NCBI GenBank assembly: GCA_029718625.1 | Contig: CM056376.1 | Span: 95,869,705-95,933,704, forward strand | Origin: Synaphobranchus kaupii | Taxonomy: Eukaryota; Chordata; Actinopteri; Anguilliformes; Synaphobranchidae | Length of the DNA: 64,000 nucleotides | Direction of reading: 5' to 3' | Part shown: positions 57,201 through 64,000 of the stretch, one piece after another | Layout: the number at the start of each line of letters is the position of its first letter | Numbering within the stretch: position 1 is the first letter of the stretch | Notes under the pieces: generated by a model | What the model saw: only the letters and a program-made list of their open reading frames with translations | What the model was told of the DNA's origin: nothing | Databases searched by the model: none | Program-made: the position numbers and the translations under genes

Positions 57201-60200
57201 TATGGTAGGCTACGTCACAACAGTGGAAGGCGCACCATGCGCAACGAAAATACTTGAAACTAACGGGCATATAGCATGCGCATTTTGTGCCTGTGAAAAA
57301 AAGACGTGCGTGCATAGTGCATAATGCCTACTTCGCACCGGGCCTCGCATATCTCCCAGACGGCCCTGGGTAGCCCCTTCCATTACTAACCACAGGGACA
57401 GTTCCCTGCCTCCTCACCTGGTAGATGAGAGACTCTGTCTTTGTTTTCCTGTTGATGTCAGCCCCCAGGTGAATCAGACACTCTGCCATGATGACATCAC
57501 CATCCAAACATGCCTTTTCCAGCATGACATATCTGATGTTATGGTCAGCAGCCATCTTGGAGAGGCACAGGCAACTCGCCTTGTGCAGCTGAAACACACC
57601 AGGAGATAAAGTGACAAAGGTTCCTACATGATAAGCGTTTCACTACAATTTGTTCCCTCAAACTCACCGGGCTAGTCCACTGTTCAGAGAGGCTCGATCT
57701 CAGTTGCAGGAAGAGCTCTCCGTCAAGCGCCTCCCTCTCCAGCTCCAAAGCTGCATCGGAACTGGTGTCCATCAGCTTCCATGCCACCTGGAAGCCCTGC
57801 GCAGCGAAAAGCACACACAAATTCCCAACATTCCTGACAAGCTCTCAAAGGAAACACTGTGGAATAAATTAAACCGTTTCTCATGGGTTCCAGTCTAAAG
57901 ACTGAAACAGAATGAAAACGTCGTAGAAAAAGCAGCAAAACAGTTTCCGTTCTCACCCACCTTCAACTGTATCTCCGCATCCTCTCTGTACTGCCTCAGA
58001 GTGTGCACAACAACAGAGGCCAAAACAGGGACAATCATTATGGATAAATTCTTCTTGGCTATGAGGTACTGAAGCAGACTTAGACCCCAGTAGTGTATTT
58101 CTGGATGGAGGAAAAGCAATGCTCATTATTCTCTGCACCATACCTTCTTGAGACACAAGGCGGTGTAGAGTGTCGACAGTTTGTAAGCTGTTTGTATGGT
58201 TTAAACCAGTGATTCTCATTCCTGGTCCTGGAGGGCTGCAAGGTATGCCAGTTTTTGTTTTCTCCTTAATATCAGCAATCAATTAGAACCCAAGAAACCA
58301 GGTGTGGTGAATTAACTGTGTTATTGGCTGCCTACAGAGTACCGGGTAACAACAAAAACCAGCATACGCTGCGGCCCTCCAGGACCAGGAATGAGAATCA
58401 ATGGTTTAAACTAAAGATTATTACCTCTCTCTCCAGGGAACATCTGGAGTGTGTGCAGAACAGTATCTATCGCCCCCTGCTGGCACATCAAGTCCACTGC
58501 ACCAGAGCAGTCAGCCAGTGCAGTGAGAACTCTCAAGCCAGAATCCTGGATATCCGGACTTCCAATAAACTGAATGGCAAAACATTGGGGGATGGAGAAC
58601 AGCAAGAATATGACTTCAGTGTGTTAAGAAGAAAAAGGAAACATATAACATGTGTTCAGCGAGGGGGGGTTACAAGATTCAGAATTTAAGGGGATAGTTC
58701 ACCCATTTAGAAAAATTTAATATTGTTTTACCCCTCATATAGTATGTAAGGCTGTAGTAATTCTGTCCTGCCTTGTAGCAAAAACTGGAAAAACTTGAAT
58801 TGGAACAATGCCAACGATTAGCATCTTGCCATTGGATTTAATCGCCCCCCCCCTGCTAAATTTTGTTGAAATAACCGCCTAAATGCACTCAAATAAGGTT
58901 TAACAACAGCTTTAAGTGTCGCTGTTGGAAACGAAAATGCACATATGATTACCGAGTGCACAAGGATGATATTTTTCGCTCAAATTACTGTACATGATTA
59001 TGTCGTTTCAGCCTAGCTCTGTTTAGATTTAAGTTATGACCATCCGGTAGGGGAACCGGTACTTTTAGTATCACTCCGCGCGAGAACACTGTGGCACGCC
59101 GTTTAAGAAGTGAAACCAGAGACCAAAAGGAGCACGCCCCCTCCCCTGCACGAGCCACCTATGAACAGCACACTGCTGCACAAAGTAGGTCTACCATTCA
59201 CAGAAAATGTTTTGGACAACTGGCAACTTTTCCAAACGCAATTTCAGCATGTAAAATGTTTACTACATACCATCAAACTAAGCGTTTGTTTATTTAACAA
59301 TTTCGGTGGACTTCAGGCGATTTTTTTAAACAAAATTTAGCAGGGGGGCAATTAAATCCAATGGCAAGATGCTAATCGTAAGCATTGTTCCAATTTAGGT
59401 TTAGCCAATTTTAGCTACAACAGTGAGTCCAGGACAGAATCACTACAGCCTTACATACTATTTCAGGGGTCAGTAAAACAATATACATTTTTTCAAAATG
59501 GGTGAACTATCCCTCTAACATAAGAACGATGTTCCTACCCGGTTGAGAGCCGCCAAGAACACAGTGTGAGCACCCTCCACTACACACTGGTTCTTCAACA
59601 CCTTCAGTGAGATGTCTGCCGTGTCAGGGTCTGCCACTGAGGCGCCATGCTCCCTCAGTCTCCTGTCTACATCAGGGTTAAACCAACCAACCAACCAATC
59701 AATCAATCCAGTTTATTTATAGAATGCATTTTACATAGAATTTGTCACAATACACTTCACAACTCAAGTCAAGTTTATTTGTATAGCACATATTCATACA
59801 ACTCATACAAGTGCTTTACTGAATAATGACAAAAGAAAGATTGATGTGACAGTACAATTAAAACTATATAAAGTATATAGTTTTACCCTGGCTAATATAG
59901 TATAGTATACCCTGGCTTGAACCCTCACAAAGCAAGGCAACAGTGAACAGGAAAAACTCCTTGCCTGTCTAGCAACAAGTTTTTCAATCAATCAGTCATA
60001 TATTACGTACATTTAGTTGCTATGGCAACAATGAAGAGCATTTGCATGCAGTGAAAAGCAGAGGTAAATCTCAAACATTAGATAAGCTGTATCAACATCT
60101 ACTGAGAGTCTATGTGGAGAACAAAAGGGAAACATTTCTGATAGAAAGAGATGAAGACAGTGACAAATCTCAAGCATGAATTGAGCCCTGAATCTTACCA

Positions 60201-62356
60201 GGGTTGAGGAAGGTCAGACAGGCCCTCAAGGCCTCCAGCTGGACCTCAGGCAGGAAGTTATGAGTCTTCATGGCCCTCAAGATCTCATTCATGGCCATGG
60301 TGACCTCATCCAGATTTGCAGTTCTGAAAAGATAGTCATGTGACATGCAGTATGCCTAAATGCTTAACATTGTAACAAAATAATAAGGAGCACATTTAAG
60401 CAGAGCACTTAACAATAAAAAGTACATAGACAGAGCGCTTTACCATAAACTATGGTATAGAACACTACCATAAACCACACTTGAATAGGCTCTCAGTATT
60501 TGTTCTTTACGATTACAAGTGAAACATACCGTCTCTGGAAGAGTTTATGTAGCAACTTGCAGGAACTTTCTGCAATTTCAGGAGAGGAGCTGTGCTTCTT
60601 CATTATTTCCAAAATGTTGATGTGGATCCCATTGGACAGCAAGAGAGATGGCATTTTGCCTGGAAACAGAGTTGGGCGTCTGGACTTGAAGGCATTATTC
60701 CACAGTAAAAAAATTTTTTTTTAAATATTAAACTTTTTTAAAACAAGAATGAGGTTTGCTATTGTTTTCACACTGAATGTATAGTACTTTTGGATGACAC
60801 AAATCGGCAGGTTATAATCTGCACTGTATGAAAGTTCATTGTGTTTACTGTACATGAGATGCATCAAGCATACACGCCTGGGAGGAATATAGGTTAGAAT
60901 GTGTGGAACACAGGTCCTGGCAAACTGACAGACAAGGGGACCATGGATCATCACCACCTCAGAGCATGACACATGACTGTGTGCCTGATTCAGAGCATGA
61001 CACATGACTGTGTGCCTGATTCAGAGCATGACACATGACTGTGCGCCTGATTCAGAGCATGACACATGACTGTGCGCCTGATTCAGAGCATGACACATGA
61101 CTGTGCGCCTGATTCAGAGCATGACACATGACTGTGCGCCTGATTCAGAGCATGACACATGACTGTGCGCCTGATTCAGAGCATGACACATGACTGTGCG
61201 CCTGATTCAGAGCATGACACATGACTGTGCGCCTGATTCAGAGCATGACACATGACTGTGTGCCTGATTCAGAGCATGACACATGACTGTGTGCCTGATT
61301 CAGAGCATGACACATGACTGTGTGCCTGATTCAGAGCATTAATCTTTAGCTATGAATGCCAACACTGACCCTGAAAGCCTGGGGGGAGGGGTTTTCAGGA
61401 TAACCCTGCGCTCCCCTTCTCCTCCTTTATGGCACAGAGACTGGGATAAAGCCAGACACTCTGACCTGGCAGGGGCCCTTGGAGAGGCACGCATGGTATG
61501 GGACTTACTGTTGTGGTCAATGAGTGTTCCCAGAGTGGCGGTGGCGGCCTGAATCAGGCCCTGACAGCCGGAGTGCAGCAGCATGGCAGCCATCACCTGC
61601 CTGTGAACGGGGGTCCTACAGGGGACAAAGAAGTGTCACCTTCACACAAAGGCGAGGTCCAGACAAGCACCCCTTCCCATGCTGCAATGTGTTTATTCCT
61701 TAAATGGTGACCACACCCCTGGAATCCCTACCCACTGGCAGTTTACACAATCTTATTCGAATAACAGTCCTTTTACCAACATTGTATGGCTTCTGCATAC
61801 TAGTAATCCCAGTATGGAGAACTCCTGTGTAATGATAATAATGGACTGCATTTATAATTTGCACAGTGGCTTTAATGGGTCATAAAGCAGTTTATAACGT
61901 TTGGCTCAGTAGCCATTTTTCCACCAAAAACATCACCACACATCTGCTGAAGTGGAGAGGAGGGATTAAGACAGAGAACAATTAGACAGGAAATTGAAAG
62001 CGAAAACACGGCCAGGACACCATGGGAACTAGTTAGTCCTTGCCACAGTGAGTCATGGCTTCTATATAACATATCAACTGTCTGATTAGCACAAAGGTCA
62101 TGCCTGAGAAAGCCACTCTTATGCACTGACTAACTCTGACAGATCAAAACCTTTTACCAGCCACCATTATGTGATAATGAACCATCTGCATAGTGCACAT
62201 AACAAAAAAATAATAATCAAAATACAGCTGGTAGAATAGACCAAGCAATCACAATCGTGCAGAATAAGATACTGACCTCCCATCTTGATCCCCAAACCTC
62301 TGGTGGAGCTCAGAGTCCTGAACCAGAAGGCTGTTCAGAGCCAAACATGCAGCCTC
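30108..62356 (-). CDS. lrrk2: LRRK2, leucine-rich repeat kinase 2 (42 exons, N-terminus outside window)
   Basis: This is a large multidomain Ser/Thr kinase and GTPase that phosphorylates Rab GTPases on endolysosomal and vesicle membranes. The human gene is mutated in Parkinson disease. In order, the window shows ARM, ANK, a linker, LRR, ROC GTPase, COR, kinase and WD40 segments, each closely matching human LRRK2. The 42 exons sum to 6,522 nt and stay open to a TGA at 30,108-30,110. The human protein is 2,527 residues, so roughly 350 N-terminal residues lie right of the window. LRRK2 is preferred over LRRK1 because of the DYG kinase motif, the YRDLKPHN loop and the ARM-ANK order. Several introns carry minisatellites and transposons close to splice sites. 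The mucin-like gene lies about 5.4 kb downstream in the same orientation. Confidence 0.97.
33178..34036. mobile_element. Transposon copy A (inverted partner of 36,039-36,884)
   Basis: Ends resemble GGGGTCGATTTACTAA in inverted orientation (TTTAGTAAATCGACCCCC on the right). The body is the reverse complement of the element at 36,039 over essentially its whole length, including CAAAGTATTTGC and CACAAATTCTCTTCTTGT. It lies in the LRRK2 intron 32,890-34,335. The rest of that intron is TG-rich (about 34,050-34,330). Confidence 0.8.
36039..36884. mobile_element. Transposon copy B (inverted partner of 33,178-34,036)
   Basis: It has the same family ends (GGGGTCGAGTTACTAAAGG left, TTAGTAAATCGACCCC right), no coding sequence, and lies in the LRRK2 intron 35,549-37,745. 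It is in opposite orientation to copy A about 2 kb away. The rest of that intron shows nothing I recognise. Confidence 0.8.
39569..43796 (-). CDS. lrrk2: LRRK2 kinase-domain exons (five)
   Basis: Exons are 43,684-43,796, 41,318-41,508, 40,779-40,939, 40,134-40,304 and 39,569-39,669. The glycine loop ([11 protein letters not shown]), the catalytic Lys (VAVKIFNK), the catalytic loop YRDLKPHN, the activation-segment DYGIAQYCC and the RAPEVARG motif are all present. The DYG motif, with Tyr for Phe, is the LRRK2 signature, and the positions of human G2019 and I2020 are unchanged. The enzyme should be active. The 2.2-kb intron at 41,509-43,683 holds a plus-strand LINE fragment with a hAT MITE inside it. 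The intron before the first kinase exon begins with a 41-bp minisatellite. Confidence 0.97.
41590..42889 (+). mobile_element. L2-type LINE 3' fragment (reverse transcriptase C-terminus and tail)
   Basis: The plus strand reads [49 protein letters not shown] and [16 protein letters not shown], the usual C-terminal end of fish L2-type reverse transcriptases, with frame breaks. It ends with the family tail TTGCTTTGGATAAAAGCGTG. It is antisense to LRRK2 in the intron between the first two kinase exons, and dead. Confidence 0.85.
42048..42393. mobile_element. hAT-type MITE nested inside the LINE
   Basis: Ends are TAGGGCTGCACAATTAATC and, read inverted from the right, TACGGCTACACGATTATGG. An exact 8-bp target duplication CCAGCTCG lies at 42,040-42,047 and 42,394-42,401. 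The LINE resumes across the insertion. An 8-bp duplication is the hAT hallmark. Confidence 0.88.
43500..43683. repeat. AT-rich low-complexity repeat beside a kinase exon
   Basis: AATAATAATA-type microsatellite runs near 43,478-43,495 and 43,630-43,660 flank a segment with GCGCCTTTCAAGAAACTCAAGG that resembles dispersed fish repeats. It lies directly 3' of the exon at 43,684-43,796 on the gene's strand. Confidence 0.4.
43809..44213. repeat. 41-bp minisatellite, about 9-10 copies
   Basis: The unit contains TGTGTTATTGTTCACAAGTC followed by TAATGTTACACTTAAAG and repeats nearly perfectly. It begins about 12 bp upstream of the acceptor of the kinase glycine-loop exon (43,796), so on the minus strand it supplies that intron's whole 3' end. 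Confidence 0.93.
44522..48075 (-). CDS. lrrk2: LRRK2 end of ROC, COR and COR-kinase linker exons (seven)
   Basis: Exons are 47,874-48,075, 47,367-47,455, 46,042-46,229, 45,779-45,933, 45,356-45,502, 44,914-45,105 and 44,522-44,668. They encode [75 protein letters not shown] and [20 protein letters not shown], very close to human COR. The position of human Y1699 is Tyr here. The last exon gives [20 protein letters not shown] and ends just before the kinase glycine loop. COR mediates dimerisation and couples GTP state to kinase activity. Confidence 0.96.
45115..45265. repeat. Degenerate ATC-rich trinucleotide repeat
   Basis: Irregular CATCATCACC-type sequence in the LRRK2 intron between the exons at 44,914-45,105 and 45,356-45,502. 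It creates an Asp-rich minus-strand reading that is not an exon. Confidence 0.75.
46330..47366. repeat. Degenerate interspersed repeats related to an LRRK2 splice donor
   Basis: About ten imperfect copies of a motif around GTTACCTGGGAGAGTATTCT recur at uneven spacing (for example near 46,331, 46,370, 46,768, 47,252, 47,291 and 47,325). The motif resembles the end of the exon at 47,367-47,455 plus its donor (minus strand ACTGTCCCAG|GTAACATTAC). The array is broken by unrelated sequence, including GA- and AAAC-rich runs near 46,910-47,040. Confidence 0.6.
48384..49508 (-). CDS. lrrk2: LRRK2 ROC GTPase exons (three)
   Basis: Exons are 49,285-49,508, 49,022-49,149 and 48,384-48,602. The P-loop is intact (GNSGSGKST, with the invariant Lys), as are VGIDVRDW, the G3 motif in NVWDFSG and the G4 region VGTHSDVSE. 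This Ras-like domain binds GTP/GDP and works with COR and the kinase. Two positions differ from human in a noticeable way: DFSGGEEY where human has DFAGREEF (human R1398), and [11 protein letters not shown] where human has NIKARASSSPV (human R1441, a Parkinson mutation site). Human N1437 is conserved (LFNIK). Confidence 0.96.
49968..52297 (-). CDS. lrrk2: LRRK2 leucine-rich-repeat exons (six)
   Basis: Exons are 52,071-52,297, 51,651-51,901, 51,358-51,506, 51,179-51,272, 50,565-50,751 and 49,968-50,149. Repeats include [85 protein letters not shown] and [20 protein letters not shown], with the LxxLxLxxNxL consensus. The last exon ends [12 protein letters not shown], as in human, leading into ROC. 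The LRR covers the kinase active site in the inactive full-length structure. Confidence 0.96.
52636..53278 (-). CDS. lrrk2: LRRK2 linker exons between ANK and LRR (three)
   Basis: Exons are 53,102-53,278, 52,785-52,894 and 52,636-52,708, 120 codons in all. This is the poorly conserved, probably disordered hinge, rich in Ser and acidic residues ([20 protein letters not shown]). In human this region carries the S910 and S935 sites bound by 14-3-3. The exact human motifs are not visible, but RRHASAE at the end of the second exon is a basic-x-x-Ser candidate. The first exon's acceptor CTCCAG|GTAAAGG was chosen because it alone fits the incoming phase. The third exon's borders are the least certain of the gene. 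Confidence 0.8.
53609..57588 (-). CDS. lrrk2: LRRK2 ankyrin-region exons (two)
   Basis: Exons are 57,418-57,588 and 53,609-53,870. They encode [56 protein letters not shown] and [20 protein letters not shown], all matching the ANK segment of LRRK2. The 3.5-kb intron between them holds a hAT element near its 5' end and a large minisatellite that reaches right up to the acceptor of the second exon. Confidence 0.95.
53871..56430. repeat. Large minisatellite (unit about 35 bp, roughly 70 copies) in LRRK2 intron
   Basis: The typical minus-strand unit reads TCTGTGTGTCTCAG followed by GTGTGTGAGAGT and GTGGTGTTA. Unit length and sequence vary slightly. The array starts exactly at the acceptor of the exon ending at 53,870, and each unit copies the acceptor and first bases of that exon. 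Open frames through it (Val-Cys-Glu-Ser-type repeats) are artefacts of the repeat. Confidence 0.95.
56692..57368. mobile_element. hAT-type non-autonomous element
   Basis: Ends are CAGGGCCGCC and GACGGCCCTG, with an exact 8-bp target duplication GGTAGCCC at 56,684-56,691 and 57,369-57,376. The 677-bp body has CACCGGGCCTCGCG near both ends and no transposase. Its right end lies 50 bp from the donor of the exon at 57,418-57,588. Confidence 0.9.
57668..62356 (-). CDS. lrrk2: LRRK2 ARM-repeat exons (eight)
   Basis: Exons are 62,277-62,356, 61,509-61,615, 60,530-60,659, 60,199-60,323, 59,539-59,666, 58,425-58,569, 57,961-58,100 and 57,668-57,796. They encode helical armadillo-type repeats, for example [25 protein letters not shown] [34 protein letters not shown] and [18 protein letters not shown], which track the human sequence. 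The ARM region packs against the kinase half and contributes to Rab binding. Phases join throughout. The acceptor of the 59,666 exon (CCTGATGTAG) is weak. The first exon given begins in phase 0, so the upstream exon must end on a complete codon. Confidence 0.93.
58207..58403. mobile_element. hAT-type MITE next to a splice donor
   Basis: It is 197 bp, with inverted ends CAGTGATTCTCATTCCTGG and CCAGGAATGAGAATCAATG and an exact 8-bp target duplication GTTTAAAC (58,199-58,206 and 58,404-58,411). The duplication ends 13 bp from the donor at 58,424 of the exon 58,425-58,569. Confidence 0.92.
58691..59513. mobile_element. MITE with GGGATAGTTCACCC-type ends
   Basis: The left end GGGATAGTTCACCCATTTAG is mirrored by AAATGGGTGAACTATCCC on the right. 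The inner arms are also inverted: GCATCTTGCCATTGGATTTA near 58,822 and its complement near 59,354. It is non-coding. The right end lies about 25 bp from the donor of the exon at 59,539-59,666. The target duplication is unclear. Confidence 0.75.
59667..60198. repeat. LRRK2 intron with CCAA/CAAT short repeats and dispersed fish repeat
   Basis: It starts with ACCAACCAACCAATCAATCA microsatellite and continues with GTTTATTTATAGAATGC and GTCAAGTTTATTTGTATAGC, motifs common in dispersed fish repeats. There is no coding sequence. Confidence 0.4.
60957..61341. repeat. 31-bp minisatellite, about 12 copies
   Basis: The unit contains ATTCAGAGCATGACACATGA followed by CTGTGCGCCTG and is very uniform, differing mainly at GCGC/GTGC. 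It lies in the LRRK2 intron 60,660-61,508. The rest of that intron shows nothing I recognise. Confidence 0.95.
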
Positions 62357-62544
62357 CTGGTCGCAAAGGGACCGAGACAAACAGTGAGATATCTATTCTA
62401 GAAAAACTGTAAAAGGGTAGAGTAGAGAGATATCTATTCTGGGTAGTTAGTTTAAGGGCAGAACAGTGAGATGTATATTCTGGGTATTCTGAGAGAGAAG
62501 ACAGAAAATCAATATCGATTCAGTTCATATACTCCACATGTGTG

Positions 62545-63748
62545 TAGGGTTGCAAAGAGTGGGAATTTTCCAGGTAACTTTAGGTAATTTTCCAGGGAAA
62601 ATTACCACTCAGTGTAATTTTGGGAGTTTTCAATCTCATGCTTAACCTTCCTATTATGTTAGAATTTTACTGCCATTTATGTAACGGTGTTGTTACAGGT
62701 CAACATATAAAAAAGTTCCAAACATCTTTTTTACATGCATTTCCTAGTTCTCTAGGATGTCTTAAAGGCGTTTGCTGAAAAAATCACCAATTTGGAAAAG
62801 AAAAAGTATTTCCGGGTCATATAGACCATAACATAATAGGAAGGTTAAACAAAGCTAATAAAACACAACAAGTTGAAGACAAAAACAAACAAAATGTGCT
62901 GAACAGGCCCTTTCTGGAGAGCAGGTTTCTGCAGCATATGGTACCATCACTGTCACTGCACAGCAAGATCAGAGGAAAGTTCTCATAAGTTTGGCTAAAT
63001 TTTTCAGCAAGGAAGAGCTGTGGAGTGCTGATGCCATCTGGGAGGCAGCCAAACACAATGAGGCAGTAACCTGGTGGAAGGGGCTCTGTAAGTATGAATC
63101 CATGTCCCCTGTTGCTTCAATTATTCTCCAGATCCCTCATCAGATCAGATCAACTGCATCAGAACAGAATTATTGCCTGTTTGGTGGAACACACAGCAGA
63201 GTGCGCAAAAGGCTGACAAACAAAAGAGATGACAACCTAGTGGCTTGTGAAACTCTTTGAGCCCATCAAAGATGGCACCACACAAATTGAATCTGAGGAG
63301 GATTGTCCAGATTCTTCAGCGTCTCTTTCTGAATATGAAGCTAGCTGTGGTTGAGATGAATAATTAGCTGAGGTCAAGCAAGTCAAGTTAAAATATTTTA
63401 ATAATAGTTTAGTTATTCCTAGTAAATAGGCTAATTTGCTGTCTTAGATGGAAGGAAAAATATATTTTTACATTTATGTTTCCTTATTTAATATGCTTTT
63501 TTTAAACAAACTGCCTTTGAAAAAAAACATGCAAATAAATGTGTTCACATTGTGGTAAACCAACATCATGTTTGTTGACATTTCTTAAAACCCATGGTTT
63601 TTTCCCCTAACAATGTGTGTAAAGTATTTGCAGTGACCCCTCAAATAGGCCCAATACATAAAAAACCAAAGACATATTTCAACAAAATATTGTTAAATTC
63701 CCAAAATTACCTCAAAAACTTACATTTTCCCAGAACTTTACAACCCTA
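62545..63748 (+). mobile_element. hAT transposon remnant with transposase C-terminus
   Basis: Ends are TAGGGTTGCAAAG and, inverted from the right, TAGGGTTGTAAAG. The near-exact 8-bp target duplication is CATGTGTG (62,537-62,544) and CATGTGAG (63,749-63,756). At about 62,991-63,258 the plus strand reads AVTWWKGLCKYESMSPVASI, then QIPHQIRSTASEQNYCLFGG and VRKRLTNKRDDNLVAC, the hAT dimerisation domain. The rest of the transposase is missing, so it is not autonomous. It lies in the LRRK2 intron upstream of the exon at 62,277-62,356. Confidence 0.88.
62646..62844. mobile_element. 199-bp TTAA-flanked MITE nested in the hAT remnant
   Basis: Ends are CCTTCCTATTATGTTA and TAACATAATAGGAAGG, perfectly inverted over 16 bp, with TTAA on both sides (62,642-62,645 and 62,845-62,848). 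This is piggyBac-type target duplication. It postdates the hAT insertion. Confidence 0.88.
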
Positions 63749-63756
63749 CATGTGAG

Positions 63757-64000
63757 GTAGCATTGACTGTGAGCAAGACCGGGGCTGCGTTCGGATCAGA
63801 AATGTATCCTTTTTTCCTGTCGTTCCCTTCCCTTGCTTCAAGGGGGGAATCCCCAAAATACCAGGATGAAATATGGCAGCCACATTTAAGAAAGGGGAGG
63901 GTGTAATTATATTCCCTCGCTCCCTCGTTTATCCTCCCTTCCCCCAAGGGTATAAAATGCAAGCTTCCAGCAAGAAGGTAATCCCACAATTCAATGCTCC
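63757..64000. other. Right end of window, LRRK2 intron sequence
   Basis: No exon was recognised here. It contains pyrimidine/purine-rich stretches such as CCTCGCTCCCTCG, but no coding similarity on either strand. Confidence 0.4.

Noticed and set aside
30108..62356. LRRK1 rather than LRRK2
   Set aside because: The ARM-ANK-LRR order, YRDLKPHN loop, DYG motif and whole-exon similarity fit LRRK2.
62991..63260. An 89-residue plus-strand gene in the LRRK2 intron
   Set aside because: It is the dimerisation domain of a hAT transposase within an element bounded by inverted ends and target duplications.

Overview
The window is animal genomic DNA, almost certainly from a ray-finned (teleost-type) fish. 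It has short in-frame exons with GT-AG borders, and dense fish-type repeats: L2-like LINE 3' tails, hAT/Tc1/piggyBac-type MITEs, CA and TA microsatellites, and minisatellites. Two protein genes are present, both on the minus strand, so each reads right to left. I rebuilt exons by hand from splice sites, reading phase and protein similarity. Every exon junction given keeps the frame.

Positions 1-24,726 carry the 5' part of a secreted von Willebrand D-domain/gel-forming-mucin-like gene. It has a TATA box, a signal-peptide exon, VWD1-C8-TIL, VWD2-C8-TIL and cysteine-rich exons, then runs off the left edge. Its neighbour is LRRK2, and LRRK2-MUC19 adjacency is conserved in mammals, so MUC19-like is the best name. 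Its start is rearranged: about 5.5 kb (19,170-24,657) is a five-unit tandem duplication of about 0.9 kb. Each unit carries a copy of the 42-nt exon 2, and four of the five carry only the first 109 nt of exon 3. The 9-kb intron at 6,972-15,962 holds a U1 snRNA gene, a U1 3' fragment, a deleted 5S rRNA copy, a decayed piggyBac transposase and several TTAA-flanked elements.

Positions 24,727-30,107 are intergenic. They hold Tc1-like transposase remnants, a long-armed inverted-repeat element with a 5-bp target duplication, and diverged repeats.

Positions 30,108-62,356 carry 42 consecutive coding exons (6,522 nt, 2,173 codons plus stop) of LRRK2. They cover ARM, ANK, linker, LRR, ROC GTPase, COR, kinase and WD40. 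The N-terminal exons lie beyond the right edge. Catalytic motifs are intact (ROC P-loop, kinase [15 protein letters not shown]). The residue at the human R1441 disease position is alanine, and that at human R1398 is glycine.

The strongest unusual signals are four. (1) The exon 2/exon 3 tandem array in the mucin gene, with in-frame, slightly different cassette exons. (2) A roughly 2.5-kb minisatellite in LRRK2 whose unit contains the splice acceptor and first bases of the next exon, plus a second array built from a splice donor. (3) A pair of about 0.85-kb inverted transposon copies flanking two WD40 exons. (4) The R1441 and R1398 substitutions.
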